Source: Candidatus Nitrosocaldus schleperae (GTDB lineage: Archaea > Thermoproteota > Nitrososphaeria > Nitrososphaerales > Nitrosocaldaceae). Taken from it: a DNA stretch of 64,000 nucleotides. Location: positions 18,385-82,384 of the forward strand of contig JABXGR010000007.1 in NCBI GenBank assembly GCA_013538805.1. Direction: 5' to 3'. Below the pieces are notes generated by a model. The model ran no database searches, was not told the DNA's origin, and worked only from the letters and a program-made list of their open reading frames with translations. Both the position numbers and the translations under genes were made by a program. Shown here piece after piece: positions 36,915 to 46,465 of this stretch; within the stretch, counting starts at the first letter, position 1, and each line of letters opens with the position of its first letter.

Positions 36915-37871
36915 ATGAGATATATGCGGTTAGTTGCTGTTGTGGCAGCAGCACTCCTAGTTACTGGATTTATTGCTATCAGCAATATGCAAGCAGAGGC
37001 ACAAGCACAGCAGAGGCTCAACAAACTTGTTATAGTTGTGCAACCAATACCAAGGGATAGGGTTGTTGCTGAAGCAGCAGAGTTGGAGAAGTACTTCGAG
37101 GATAGGCTTGGCATGGATGTTGAGATACTCTTCCCACAGAACAATGCTGCAATAGTTGAGAGTATGAGGTTTGGGCATGCACATCTTGCTCTAGGTGTTG
37201 GCTCACTTGTAGGAGCAATGATAGCAAAGCATGCTGATGTAGTTGTACCAATGCTTGTAGAGAGGAGGATGGTGTTCATAGGTAATGAGCAGCAGGTACT
37301 CAACTACTACTACTCATACTGGATAGTGCTCAAGGATGCACCTTATAACTCGCTTGAGGAGTTGAGGGGCAAGAAGGTCTGCTTCCCTAGCGAGACATCA
37401 ACATCTGGCTTTGTTATGCCTATGAAGACACTGGTTGAGAAGGGTTATGTAAAGCCTATAGATGCAAGTAAGAGGCCAGTAGACCTTCCAAACCAGTTCT
37501 TTGGAGAGGTTGTGTTTGCTGGAGGCTATGCCCAATGCTGGGAGGCATTGAAGCAGAGGCAAGTGGATGTTACAGTTACTGCAGGGGATGTGCCAGCAAA
37601 ACTATACCAAGAGGCTATTGGGAATAGCAAGGTACTTGAGCAGAATGGTCCAGTACCAGCACATGTAACACTCATCTCAAAGAACCTACCAAAGGATGTG
37701 AAGATGAAGTTATGGAATGCGTTGAGGGATCTGAACAAGGAGCCAGAGAAGGTGCAGAAGTTTGTATCATCAATCTTCGTTAAGTTTGGGATAAGGTATG
37801 AGGTACAGCACCTAGGGCCGTTGATGGATGCTCTAAGGGTTACAGGGCTTGATAACGTGATAAGGATATGA
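36915..37871 (+). CDS. phnD: Phosphonate/phosphate-type ABC transporter, substrate-binding protein
   Basis: A 318-residue PhnD/SsuA/TauA-like periplasmic-fold protein. It has a signal peptide (RLVAVVAAALLVTGFIAI, cleavage probably near AEAQA) and a binding domain starting LNKLVIVVQPIPRDRVVAEA. Other matches are FGHAHLALGVGSLVGAMI, LRGKKVCFPSETSTSGFVMP and DVTVTAGDVPAKL. The ligand could be phosphonate, phosphite or phosphate. It overlaps phnC by 4 bp. Confidence 0.9.
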   Translation: MRYMRLVAVVAAALLVTGFIAISNMQAEAQAQQRLNKLVIVVQPIPRDRVVAEAAELEKYFEDRLGMDVEILFPQNNAAIVESMRFGHAHLALGVGSLVGAMIAKHADVVVPMLVERRMVFIGNEQQVLNYYYSYWIVLKDAPYNSLEELRGKKVCFPSETSTSGFVMPMKTLVEKGYVKPIDASKRPVDLPNQFFGEVVFAGGYAQCWEALKQRQVDVTVTAGDVPAKLYQEAIGNSKVLEQNGPVPAHVTLISKNLPKDVKMKLWNALRDLNKEPEKVQKFVSSIFVKFGIRYEVQHLGPLMDALRVTGLDNVIRI

Positions 37872-38584
37872 TAGTTCAGGGAAGAGAAGATACATCAGTA
37901 GGAAGCATATATGCAGTTGAGACTATGGATGTAGCATATGGCTATACTAACAACATTTTATTCGATAACGTTAACCTTATGGTAGAGCGTGGTAAGAGCA
38001 TAGCAATAATGGGGAGGAGTGGTTCTGGTAAGAGTACACTCCTCAGGATAATAAATGGCTCTATTAGGCCAATAAGGGGTATGGTTAGGGTCCTTGGTGT
38101 TGAGGTTTATGGTAGATACAGCAATGGGTTGAGGAGGAGGGTTGCATACATACCCCAGAGCCTTGGACTTGTGGATAATGCAACTGTTCTTGAGAATGTT
38201 CTCCTTGCAAGAGCAGCAGACTCTCCGTTTAGAGCATTGCTTGGGTTATGGAGGAAGGAGGATGTTGATGGGGCTATGAGCATACTCAAGAGCATAGGCT
38301 TGGATGAGAAGGCAAGGAGCAAGGTTAACATGCTTAGTGGAGGAGAGAGGCAGAGGGTTGCAATTGCTAGAGCATTGATGCAGGGTGCAAGGGTTGTGCT
38401 TGCTGATGAGCCAGTATCGAACCTTGATCAGGATAATGCACGCTCCATCTTGGATATATTCAAGGAGATGGGTAGGAGGAACTCAACATCATCCATCATA
38501 GTCATGCATGATAGAGCACTTGCTGAAGAGTATGCAGATGAAGCATATATGCTTGCAGATAAGAGGCTCTCAAGGCTATGGTAG
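37868..38584 (+). CDS. phnC: Phosphonate/phosphate-type ABC transporter, ATP-binding protein
   Basis: A 238-residue ATPase. Walker A is IMGRSGSGKSTLLRI, the Q-loop RVAYIPQSLGLV, the signature MLSGGERQRVAIARAL, Walker B RVVLADEPVSNLD and the switch His IVMHDRAL. It energises import through PhnE. Its start overlaps phnD and its end is 13 bp from phnE, so the three genes form one operon. No C-P lyase gene is nearby. Confidence 0.92.
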   Translation: MIVQGREDTSVGSIYAVETMDVAYGYTNNILFDNVNLMVERGKSIAIMGRSGSGKSTLLRIINGSIRPIRGMVRVLGVEVYGRYSNGLRRRVAYIPQSLGLVDNATVLENVLLARAADSPFRALLGLWRKEDVDGAMSILKSIGLDEKARSKVNMLSGGERQRVAIARALMQGARVVLADEPVSNLDQDNARSILDIFKEMGRRNSTSSIIVMHDRALAEEYADEAYMLADKRLSRLW

Positions 38585-38597
38585 GTGATGCTACTGA

Positions 38598-39323
38598 ATG
38601 GTTATATGGGTGTTGATAATAATAGCATTGATCCTAGCATACTTCCTAGGTCTTATTGATCTTGATTCATGGCTCAAGGCATCCAAGAACCTATCAGTCT
38701 TTGCCTCAGACCTCTACATAAGGTACGATCTGCTTCCAGATGCGTTACATGCTGTAGGTGAGACCTTCATCATAGCACTCTTTGGCACCGTTGTTGGTGC
38801 ACTGATCTCTTATCCATTATCTGCCATCTCTGCCCAAGGAATAACTGCTAGATGGGTATCACTAGCAGTAAGGACCATAGCAAATGTGCTCAGGACAGTG
38901 CCAGCGATATTCTGGGGCATACTCTTCGTTGTCATGTTTGGTCCAGGGAACGTTGCTGGTGCTGTTGCTCTAGCACTCTACACAGCAGGTTACCTATCAA
39001 AGTTCTTCTATGAGACGTTTGAGAACGTTAGTAAAGAGCATTATGAGGCATTGGGCTCCCTAGCACTACCATGGATGGTGATGGCTAAGGCATTATTCAA
39101 GCATACTGAGAAGCAGATGGCAAGTCACATCATGTTCATGTTCGAGTACAACCTTAGGACTGCAAGCATACTTGGTATAGTTGGTGCTGGAGGCATAGGC
39201 TACTACATAACTCAATACGTTAGCATCCTTAACTATGCTGCTGCATTCACCTTCTTCATAGTCATACTGCTCTTCGTATTCCTTGTAGATGGTGTAAGTT
39301 ATATAATAAGAAGGAGGATATAA
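38598..39323 (+). CDS. phnE: Phosphonate/phosphate-type ABC transporter, permease
   Basis: A 241-residue membrane protein with about six hydrophobic helices, beginning VIWVLIIIALILAYFLGL. The binding-protein-dependent transport fold is seen in LHAVGETFIIALFGTVVGAL and the coupling-helix region EHYEALGSLALPWMVMAKAL, with GIVGAGGIGYYITQY later. It is the membrane channel of the PhnDCE system and the last gene of the operon. Confidence 0.9.
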   Translation: MVIWVLIIIALILAYFLGLIDLDSWLKASKNLSVFASDLYIRYDLLPDALHAVGETFIIALFGTVVGALISYPLSAISAQGITARWVSLAVRTIANVLRTVPAIFWGILFVVMFGPGNVAGAVALALYTAGYLSKFFYETFENVSKEHYEALGSLALPWMVMAKALFKHTEKQMASHIMFMFEYNLRTASILGIVGAGGIGYYITQYVSILNYAAAFTFFIVILLFVFLVDGVSYIIRRRI

Positions 39324-39436
39324 CAGATTATTTATTTATCTCTATCCGATATTTATTTAATGGTCTTGAAGATGGTTTACTTCTAACATAGTGGTAACTT
39401 ACAAAGTTTAATAACCTCTTATGAGAAATAGTAGGT

Positions 39437-39736
39437 ATGCGTGAGGAAGAGGAGTGGTGGTATTCAAAGTGGCTCTTTCCACTATTCGTTGGTGCATTCA
39501 TAGCAATTGCTCTATTTGCTATAATCCCAAACCTTCCATGGGTGAAGAATGAGGTTAGCGAGAGTTCGATCGTTGTATCTGTTAATGGCTCCTCATGTAC
39601 TGTAGAGACAACATCTCATAGGCTGATAAATGTATCAGACTGCATGAATCATGAGGTAGGGGATAAGGTTAACGTTAAGTATAGAGAGACAACATCTGTT
39701 GGTGAGTTAACTAACGTATCTCTTGTTACCCCTTAG
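39437..39736 (+). CDS. Small membrane-anchored protein with extracellular domain
   Basis: Ninety-nine residues: a charged N-terminus (REEEEWWYSKW), one transmembrane helix (about residues 13-33), then an outside domain of about 65 residues with two cysteines (Cys54 and Cys69) that could form a disulfide. I do not recognise the family. Its last 30 bp overlap the end of the convergent Nudix gene. Confidence 0.65.
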   Translation: MREEEEWWYSKWLFPLFVGAFIAIALFAIIPNLPWVKNEVSESSIVVSVNGSSCTVETTSHRLINVSDCMNHEVGDKVNVKYRETTSVGELTNVSLVTP

Positions 39737-40246
39737 ATAGATAGCGTATCTCAAGAGTGCATATAACGTTTTAGCATCCTCTATCTCATTGGTTAGAGCC
39801 TTCTCTATAGCCTCATCCATGCTGATTACAAACAGGTCTATCTCCTCACCATCTTCATTACTTGTGCTAGAGATCCTCTCAAGGTTACTTGCAACAAAGA
39901 AGTGTATCAACTCATTGCAATAGCCTGGGGTCATGTAGCACTTCCCAATATACTCAAGCCTGCCTGCCCTATATCCAGTCTCCTCAACCAACTCCCTCTG
40001 TGCACACTCTTCTATGCTCTCCCCTTCCTCAACCTTTCCTGCAGGGATCTCAATCAACTCCTTTCCTATAGCATGCCTATAATGCCTCTCAAGCACAATC
40101 CTTCCATCATCAAGCACTGGTAGTATGGCAACTGAGCCATTATGCTCAACCACCTCCCTTACCCTACCATCCTCAAGCTCATCTACCCTGACTGCTATAA
40201 CCTTGCCCTTGTAAACGTATCTGCTCCTTACTCCTTCCATGGCCAT
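39707..40246 (-). CDS. Nudix hydrolase, ADP-ribose pyrophosphatase-like
   Basis: A 179-residue hydrolase of nucleoside diphosphate derivatives. The Nudix box is complete in GKVEEGESIEECAQREL followed by VEETGY. Upstream VAILPVLDDGRIVLERHYRH and IEIPAGK are typical for ADP-ribose pyrophosphatase. An in-frame ATG two codons later (40240) is an alternative start. It shares a short divergent promoter with the YjbQ gene (ATTATATAA around 40265-40275). Confidence 0.92.
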   Translation of the reverse strand: MAMEGVRSRYVYKGKVIAVRVDELEDGRVREVVEHNGSVAILPVLDDGRIVLERHYRHAIGKELIEIPAGKVEEGESIEECAQRELVEETGYRAGRLEYIGKCYMTPGYCNELIHFFVASNLERISSTSNEDGEEIDLFVISMDEAIEKALTNEIEDAKTLYALLRYAIYLRGNKRYVS

Positions 40247-40284
40247 GTTTAACGCTTAAAGGTAGTTATATAATTAGGTTAACC

Positions 40285-40704
40285 ATGCCAGTTGTAACAA
40301 AGAGAGTTAATATAAGGACTAGGGGAGAAGCAGATATAGTTGATATAAGCGAGTATATAAGCAAGGCTGTAAGAGAGAGTGGGCTTAGCAATGGTATAGT
40401 TACTGTATTCGTCAAGGGTTCGACTGCTGCAATAACAACCATAGAGTATGAGCCAGGATTGCTTAAGGACCTGCCCAAGATGCTTGAGCGTGTAGCACCA
40501 AAGGGCATAGAGTATGAGCATGAGAAGGCTTGGCATGATGGTAATGGGCATTCACATGTTAGAGCATCACTACTAGGACCATCACTAACCATACCATTCG
40601 TTGATGGAGGGTTAACGCTTGGCACATGGCAGCAGGTTGTGCTTATAGAACTAGATATAAGGAGCAGGGAGAGGAGCATCATAATGCAGATAATAGGAGA
40701 GTAA
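40285..40704 (+). CDS. YjbQ/UPF0047-family protein
   Basis: A 139-residue protein with the family marks IVTVFVKGSTAAITTIEYEP, AWHDGNGHSHVRASLLGPS and LTLGTWQQVVLIELD. The conserved His/Asp/Arg cluster in HDGNGHSHVRA suggests a metal or phosphate site. Some members act as thiamine-phosphate synthase in vivo when overexpressed; the true role is not settled. Confidence 0.9.
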   Translation: MPVVTKRVNIRTRGEADIVDISEYISKAVRESGLSNGIVTVFVKGSTAAITTIEYEPGLLKDLPKMLERVAPKGIEYEHEKAWHDGNGHSHVRASLLGPSLTIPFVDGGLTLGTWQQVVLIELDIRSRERSIIMQIIGE

Positions 40705-40860
40705 CTAACTAACTGAATTATTTTTATCATTGGTTATATTATGTAACAGAAGAAGAGCCTGCTAAGATCAACTAATACATGATCATCCTTGATATTATGA
40801 GTATCTTATGATCGTAGCAGAGATTAAGAATTATATTATTTAAATCAAGATAATTAATTT

Positions 40861-41247
40861 ATGAGCAGAGAGATAGAGGTTCCAAAGGATGTTAGACCTA
40901 TAATGCTTGATGGTGCAGAGGAGACACTGCTAGGGGATCCCATGGGTGCTAAGAAGCAGTACAGGTATGGTAATCTACACATAAGGGAGTATGAGGATAA
41001 GTATGTTGTGCATGTAGATAGAGCAGATCCAAGGAAAGATCCATTTATGCATATAATGCTTGATGCTCCAGAGTTGATCTTTGCTAGTGCATTTGGAGTA
41101 TCTGCTGGTGTAAAGACAGGCAGCAAGGTGTATAAAGCAACTACAAGCAAGAGTAATGCTATCATTGCTGGTACGCTCACATCTATAGCAACAGGTTACA
41201 TGGTATACCTGTTGAGTAGATACATCAAGGATAGGCTGATTGGGTAA
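40861..41247 (+). CDS. Conserved-looking protein of unknown function with C-terminal membrane helix
   Basis: A 128-residue protein: a soluble N-terminal 80 residues (IEVPKDVRPIMLDGAEETLL, YGNLHIREYEDKYVVHVDRA), then a Gly/Ala-rich hydrophobic region with one or two helices and a basic end (RYIKDRLIG). It is 21 bp upstream of the UbiB-like kinase gene on the same strand, so the two are probably co-transcribed. No domain is recognised. Confidence 0.65.
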   Translation: MSREIEVPKDVRPIMLDGAEETLLGDPMGAKKQYRYGNLHIREYEDKYVVHVDRADPRKDPFMHIMLDAPELIFASAFGVSAGVKTGSKVYKATTSKSNAIIAGTLTSIATGYMVYLLSRYIKDRLIG

Positions 41248-41268
41248 TCGATAGTTAAGGCAGATGGG

Positions 41269-42900
41269 ATGGAGGAAAAGGTTATGGAGAGGGCAAGGGT
41301 ACAAGTATCTAGCAGTAAGAAGGATTACAGGCTTAAGAGGCGTTGCCTACACATAGCCATAAGGCTTGCTCCAATAATTATAAGGTTCAAGCGTGATAGA
41401 AGGGAATGGGTGAAGAAGGAAGGGAAGGGATGTGATGAGGCAAGGATGAGGAGGAATGCAAGTAAAGCTGTGAAGACATTCATAGATCTAGGACCAGTAT
41501 TCATAAAGTTTGGTCAGTGGCTCTCAAGTAGACCAGATCTACTACCACAGCCATACCTTGAGGAGTTTGCAAAACTACAGGATGATGTGCCTCCAGCACC
41601 AATAGAGGAGGTTAAGAGGATAATAGAGGAGGAGTTTGGAGCAATGGATAAGGCATTTGACTCATTCGATGAGCAATGCATATCAGGTGCAAGCCTAGGG
41701 CAGGTGTATAGGGCTAGGTATAAAGGCAAGGATGTAGTTGTTAAGGTGATAAGACCAAACATACACTACACAGTTGAGAGGGACCTTGAAGCAATAAGGC
41801 TACTCCTACCATATGCTATAAGGTTCCTTGATCCAAACATAGCATTCTCGCTAGAGTCAATATACTATCAGTTCGTTGAGACTATAAGGGAGGAGATGGA
41901 CTATAGGATAGAGGCTGAGAATCTGAGGAGGATAAAGAGGAATCTGAGGGGGGATATGCATGTGATAATACCAGATGTTATAGAGGAGAGGAGTAGCAGC
42001 AGGGTACTAACTCTAGCATACATACCTGGCATAAAGATTACTGATGTGGAGAGGCTTGATGCCCTAGGCATAGATAGAAGGGTACTTGTGATAAGGCTGC
42101 ACAGGCTATTCTTTAAGATGCTCCTAAAGCATGATATATTTCATGCTGATCCCCATCCTGGCAACATCGCAGTGAAGGAAGATGGCACCATAATCCTGTA
42201 TGACTTTGGTATGGTAGGTAGATTGGATGCAAGCACAAGGCTCAAGTTGATAAGGCTATATCTAGCATTGATTGAGAAGGATCCTGCAAGAGCAGTTAAC
42301 ATACTCTTCAGCCTAGGTGCACTTGCTCCAGATGCTAATAGATATGTGATAGAGAAGGGTATAGCATTAGCAATAGAAGGGATGCATGGCAAGAAGGTAG
42401 ATGAGATGGAGGTTAAGGCTTTGATGGAGTTAGCAAATAGAACTATGACCAGATTCCCATTCAGGCTCCCAAAGCAGCTTGCACTTTACATGAGGATGGC
42501 ATCACTACTAGAAGGGATATACCTTACGCTTAAGGTTGACTTTCAGTTCATGAGGGTACTCTCCTCTTTGCTTCAGGAAGAGGGTTTGATAAGGGATGCA
42601 TACATAGAGGAGGTGAAGAGTTCGATTGAAAGTGTAGTGAAGGGCCTGCAGAATTATATAGCAATTGCACCAATGCTCAGAGACTACCTTGAGAGAAATC
42701 TCATGGAAGGCAGTAGTGGTGGTAGATTATATAAAGCAAGATTGAGCAGTAGTAGTGCACTCATAGCAGGAAGTATAGTAACATCATCCCTCATGATAAG
42801 TTCAGCTATAATAATGGAGTCAAACCCAACCCTTGGCCAGATAGGCTTTGCAGCAGCAGCGATGGTCATAGGGGCTATGTTGATTGCAAGGAAGATGTGA
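41269..42900 (+). CDS. ABC1/UbiB (AarF) family atypical kinase
   Basis: A 543-residue protein. The family motif KxGQ is in FIKFGQWLSSRPDLLP, the Ala-rich nucleotide loop is replaced as usual by GASLGQVYRARYKGKDVVVK, and the catalytic part has FHADPHPGNIAVKEDG and ILYDFGMVGRLD. Two hydrophobic helices close the C-terminus. In bacteria and mitochondria the family supports ubiquinone synthesis; in archaea it may serve membrane lipid or quinone metabolism. It is coupled to the preceding small membrane-anchored protein. Confidence 0.92.
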   Translation: MEEKVMERARVQVSSSKKDYRLKRRCLHIAIRLAPIIIRFKRDRREWVKKEGKGCDEARMRRNASKAVKTFIDLGPVFIKFGQWLSSRPDLLPQPYLEEFAKLQDDVPPAPIEEVKRIIEEEFGAMDKAFDSFDEQCISGASLGQVYRARYKGKDVVVKVIRPNIHYTVERDLEAIRLLLPYAIRFLDPNIAFSLESIYYQFVETIREEMDYRIEAENLRRIKRNLRGDMHVIIPDVIEERSSSRVLTLAYIPGIKITDVERLDALGIDRRVLVIRLHRLFFKMLLKHDIFHADPHPGNIAVKEDGTIILYDFGMVGRLDASTRLKLIRLYLALIEKDPARAVNILFSLGALAPDANRYVIEKGIALAIEGMHGKKVDEMEVKALMELANRTMTRFPFRLPKQLALYMRMASLLEGIYLTLKVDFQFMRVLSSLLQEEGLIRDAYIEEVKSSIESVVKGLQNYIAIAPMLRDYLERNLMEGSSGGRLYKARLSSSSALIAGSIVTSSLMISSAIIMESNPTLGQIGFAAAAMVIGAMLIARKM

Positions 42901-43002
42901 TTGAATAAATGAAGGAAGGAGAATAGTAGGGCAGGAATATACTATAGTTTAATCTACCTACAACATCAACCTCTACCCTGCCATACCCCAGCTCTCATCA
43001 GC

Positions 43003-43374
43003 TTACTCTATCTTTACTGCTCCCTTCAATGGCACCCTTATCTCTAGCAACCCTTCCTTGTATGTTGCCTTCACATCCTCCTCTGCTACACTGAAAGGCA
43101 AGGGTATCTTCTTATCTATCTTCAATGGTCTCTGCTTCCAGTACACTATGCCAGTTGGCTCTACCCTCTCTCTAGTTGCTCTAACTGATAATATGTTACC
43201 ACTAACCCTTATCACTATATCCTCCTTCTTGAACCCAGGCATATCAGCAACCACAACAAGATCAGAACCATCCTCATAGATATCGACTGGGGGCATTACA
43301 AACTCATAGAACTCCCTAGTCTTGCTTGTAAACTCCTTCATCAACTCACGCACTACATACTCTGCTATGCCCAT
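43003..43374 (-). CDS. Small heat-shock protein (Hsp20), short form
   Basis: A 123-residue third Hsp20. The alpha-crystallin domain is nearly the whole protein: PPVDIYEDGSDLVVVADMPG, KKEDIVIRVSGNILSVRA, KKIPLPFSVAEEDVKATYKE, GLLEIRVPLK. The N-terminal arm is short (IAEYVVRELMKEFTSKTREF). It stands alone, divergent from the PPP phosphatase gene. Confidence 0.92.
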   Translation of the reverse strand: MGIAEYVVRELMKEFTSKTREFYEFVMPPVDIYEDGSDLVVVADMPGFKKEDIVIRVSGNILSVRATRERVEPTGIVYWKQRPLKIDKKIPLPFSVAEEDVKATYKEGLLEIRVPLKGAVKIE

Positions 43375-43550
43375 AGTAAGATTTGCTCCTGAATCGAATA
43401 TAAACCTTTAATGGAGATTTCTAATATCATTCTATCTTGTCAACAACTACAAATCTTTATCCCCTTCAAAATGCTTATGAATAACACTACAAAGGAAGGT
43501 TAGTATCTTGCTATAAGTATCTTTATAACCTCATACACAGTACTCTAGTC

Positions 43551-44471
43551 ATGCGTGAGGTAGATTTAAGAAGGAATATTCAATCAATAGATAGGGATGA
43601 GTTCCTATCACTACTTGATAATGTTATGGCAACTATTAAGCAGGAGAGGGCCAATGCTAGAGTAGGTTATAACAGTATAATGGGTGGATTGGTTAGAATA
43701 TCTTCATTCAAGCAATTGATTATTATAGGTGATGTACATGGTGATCTTAACACATTACTCTCAATACTTGAGATGGTGAAGTTCATGGATGGGCATAACA
43801 CACTCATATTCCAAGGCGATTATGGAGATAGAGGTATGATGTCTGTAGAGGTTTACTATACACTGCTATACCTCAAGAGCAGATATCCAGATAGGCTTAT
43901 AATGCTGAGAGGCAATCATGAAGGGCCTATAGACCTCCCATTCTACCCACATGATCTGCCAATGATGCTTGAGGATAAGTTTGGTACATATGCAACCCAA
44001 ATGTATCTTAGGCTAAGAGAACTCTTTGATCTCATGTATACAGGAGTGTTTGTGGATGGTTTAATGTTGGTACTTCATGGTGGAGTGCCAGTTAATATGA
44101 ACTCTCTTGATGATATAGCATATGCAGAGAGGATGCATCCTAAGAGTAGTAACCTACAAGAGATACTCTGGAACGATCCTAGAGAGATCCAAGGCTATAG
44201 ACCATCTGCAAGGGGCTATGGCTACTACTTCGGCAAGGATATAACTGAGCATGCACTAAATGCTATAGGGGCAAGGCTTATTGTAAGGGCACATGAGCCA
44301 TGCAATGGCTACAAGGTTAACCATGATGGTCTAGTGCTAACGCTATTCTCATGCAAGGAGCCATATGGCAATGATAAGGCATCGTTCATGAGCATAAGCA
44401 AGGATGAGTATAAATCGTTAATGAGTGATTACAGCATGGAGAGGCTCTTGCAGCATGTTCACGTATTCTAG
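43551..44471 (+). CDS. PPP-family serine/threonine protein phosphatase
   Basis: A 306-residue phosphatase. The metal-binding motifs are complete: GDVHGDLNTLLSIL (GDxHG), FQGDYGDRGMMSVE (GDYVDRG-like, with Gly for Val), and MLRGNHEGPIDLP (GNHE); later His residues are in VLHGGVPVNM and VRAHEPCNGYK. The gene leads the run PPP-tmk-HD-pyrH; tmk follows after only 14 bp, so it is likely translated from the same message. A role in dephosphorylating proteins or small molecules is open. Confidence 0.9.
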   Translation: MREVDLRRNIQSIDRDEFLSLLDNVMATIKQERANARVGYNSIMGGLVRISSFKQLIIIGDVHGDLNTLLSILEMVKFMDGHNTLIFQGDYGDRGMMSVEVYYTLLYLKSRYPDRLIMLRGNHEGPIDLPFYPHDLPMMLEDKFGTYATQMYLRLRELFDLMYTGVFVDGLMLVLHGGVPVNMNSLDDIAYAERMHPKSSNLQEILWNDPREIQGYRPSARGYGYYFGKDITEHALNAIGARLIVRAHEPCNGYKVNHDGLVLTLFSCKEPYGNDKASFMSISKDEYKSLMSDYSMERLLQHVHVF

Positions 44472-44485
44472 GAGAGGAGTCCAAT

Positions 44486-45079
44486 TTGCTTCTAGTTATA
44501 GAAGGTCCAGACAAGGCTGGCAAATCAACACAGGCAAGGATGCTCAACGATGCTCTAACCAGAGTAGGCTATAGATCTGCAGTGATGAGTTTCCCAGACT
44601 ACTCAACCCCTATAGGGAAGGAGATAGAAGCGTTCCTTAGAGGCGAGAGGGATTATCCATTGCAGGTTAAGCATATGCTCCTATCAGCAAACAGGTGGGA
44701 GAAGAAGGATGAGGTGGAGAGGTTACTAGCAAGTAAGGATGTGGTTATACTTAACAGATACTACCAATCGAACATCGTGTATGGTATTGCAAATGGTCTA
44801 GATATGCAATGGTTGGAGATGCTTGATAGATGCCTACCAAGGGAGGATCTTGTTATAGTGCTACATATTACTGCTGAGATTGCTCTAGAGAGGGCAAGGC
44901 TTCTTAATTCAATGCATAGAGATGTCTTTGAGAGCGTAGAGTTGCTCAAGAGGGTATCCTTGCTCTACTTGGAGTTGGCAGAGAGGTATGGTTGGGTTGT
45001 GGTAGATGGGAGCAGAAGCAAGGAGGAGGTTCATAGGGATGTTCTAAGCATAGTCCTAAAGCATTTAAAGACAGCATAA
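44486..45079 (+). CDS. tmk: Thymidylate kinase
   Basis: Phosphorylates dTMP. The 197 residues contain the P-loop IEGPDKAGKSTQARML, DVVILNRYYQSNIVYGIANG (the dTMP-binding DRY-like region with Asn in place of Asp) and a lid with ERARLLNSMHRDVFE. Translation starts at TTG 44486; GGAGAGGAG at 44471-44479 lies 6 nt before it. It follows the phosphatase by 14 bp and precedes an HD phosphohydrolase that may act on dNTPs. Confidence 0.92.
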   Translation: MLLVIEGPDKAGKSTQARMLNDALTRVGYRSAVMSFPDYSTPIGKEIEAFLRGERDYPLQVKHMLLSANRWEKKDEVERLLASKDVVILNRYYQSNIVYGIANGLDMQWLEMLDRCLPREDLVIVLHITAEIALERARLLNSMHRDVFESVELLKRVSLLYLELAERYGWVVVDGSRSKEEVHRDVLSIVLKHLKTA

Positions 45080-45114
45080 TAATTTTTAACAACTCCATCT
45101 AATCTAAATAAAGT

Positions 45115-46401
45115 ATGAGAGCAGTAGCAGAGATAAGCGATCCCATACATGGTTACTTCTACCTTAACAGTGTGGAGAAGGATATAGTTGATAGCCCTTT
45201 ATTCCAGAGGCTTAGAAGGATAAGGCAACTAGCAAGTGCGTACCTAACCTATCCAAGTGCACAGCATACAAGGTTTGAACACTCATTAGGTGCAATGCAT
45301 CTAGCAGGGTATGCAGGTAATGTGCTGAAGGATAAGGAGTATGTAAGTAGTGATGATGTGCAGATGTTGAGGCTTGCAGCACTACTCCATGATATAGGGC
45401 ATGGTCCATTCTCCCATCTCTTCGAGGAGGTGCTTGAGGTTAAGAGCAACATCACACATGAGGATATAGGAAGGATGATTATAAGTAAGAGTGTAATAAG
45501 CGATATACTTGCAAAGCATGGGTATAGGACAGATGAGATAAGCGATCTTGCGTTTGGGCAATCTAGCAGGATGTTCTTGAATGAGATAATCTCTGGGGGC
45601 TTGAGTGTTGACCTCATGGATTATCTGCAGAGGGATGCATACTTCACTGGTGCACACTACGGCAGGATAGATGCTGAGAGGATAATAAGTTCTCTAGAGG
45701 TATATGATGGTAGGTTAGCAATAGATAGAGCAGCACTAAACTCATTTGAATCATTGCTTATAGCAAGGTATCAGATGTTCAAGGCTGTCTACTTCCACAA
45801 GACCGTTAGGGCAGCAGAGGTCATGCTCCTTAAAGCAATGATGCTTGCAGATGAGCACTTGCATTTATCTGAATCATACAAGAAGGTAGAGGATTATATG
45901 CAATTGACAGATGATATGACCCTAGCCAACCTACTCATGCTAAAAGATGATGGTGTAAAAGGGCTAAGATTAGCAAAGAGGCTAGCAGAGGATTACAGGG
46001 ATAGGAGGCTCTTCAAATCAGTCTTTGAGAGCATACTCCAAGCAAGTAGTAGGTTGATAAACAGGTTAACCGATGCAAGGTATCTGAAGGATAGGTGTAA
46101 TGAGATAGCAGGTATAGCAGGTGTTGATCCAGATATGATCTACATAGATAGTGCAAAGGCACCATCTATACCTAGAGCACCAGGAAAAGCAGAGGCTAGA
46201 GACCTTATACTAGTTGGTAAGGAACCATTCAGGGCTAAGAGGATAGAGTTGAAGGATATACCATTGATAAGTTCAATCATGGGCTACATGAACATGATAA
46301 GGGTTTATACTATGGAGGAGCATAGGGAGAAGGTTGCAAAGGCAGCATTGAGTGTATTTGGTAGCGAGGCTGAGTCATGGTATGAGAGGATAGCAGTGTA
46401 A
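45115..46401 (+). CDS. HD-domain phosphohydrolase, dNTPase-like (SAMHD1/YwfO type)
   Basis: A 428-residue protein of the COG1078 type. The HD motifs are FEHSLGAMHLAG, LAALLHDIGHGPFSHLFEEV (His-Asp metal pair), NITHEDIGRMI and SVDLMDYLQRDAYFTG. Relatives hydrolyse dNTPs to nucleosides and triphosphate. Its place between tmk and pyrH supports a role in pyrimidine or dNTP balance. A TATA-like AATTTTTAAC lies about 25-30 bp upstream. Confidence 0.9.
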   Translation: MRAVAEISDPIHGYFYLNSVEKDIVDSPLFQRLRRIRQLASAYLTYPSAQHTRFEHSLGAMHLAGYAGNVLKDKEYVSSDDVQMLRLAALLHDIGHGPFSHLFEEVLEVKSNITHEDIGRMIISKSVISDILAKHGYRTDEISDLAFGQSSRMFLNEIISGGLSVDLMDYLQRDAYFTGAHYGRIDAERIISSLEVYDGRLAIDRAALNSFESLLIARYQMFKAVYFHKTVRAAEVMLLKAMMLADEHLHLSESYKKVEDYMQLTDDMTLANLLMLKDDGVKGLRLAKRLAEDYRDRRLFKSVFESILQASSRLINRLTDARYLKDRCNEIAGIAGVDPDMIYIDSAKAPSIPRAPGKAEARDLILVGKEPFRAKRIELKDIPLISSIMGYMNMIRVYTMEEHREKVAKAALSVFGSEAESWYERIAV

Positions 46402-46450
46402 CTCTTGAGGGAAGGATTACATTTTATATTGATATATTGTAGTGAAGAGA

Positions 46451-46457
46451 GGAGGAG
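46451..46457 (+). promoter_or_regulatory. Ribosome-binding site that decides the pyrH start
   Basis: GGAGGAG lies 8 nt before ATG 46466. An in-frame GTG at 46442 precedes it; using the GTG would put the site inside the gene, so ATG 46466 is preferred. Confidence 0.6.
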
Positions 46458-46465
46458 AGGGCAGT

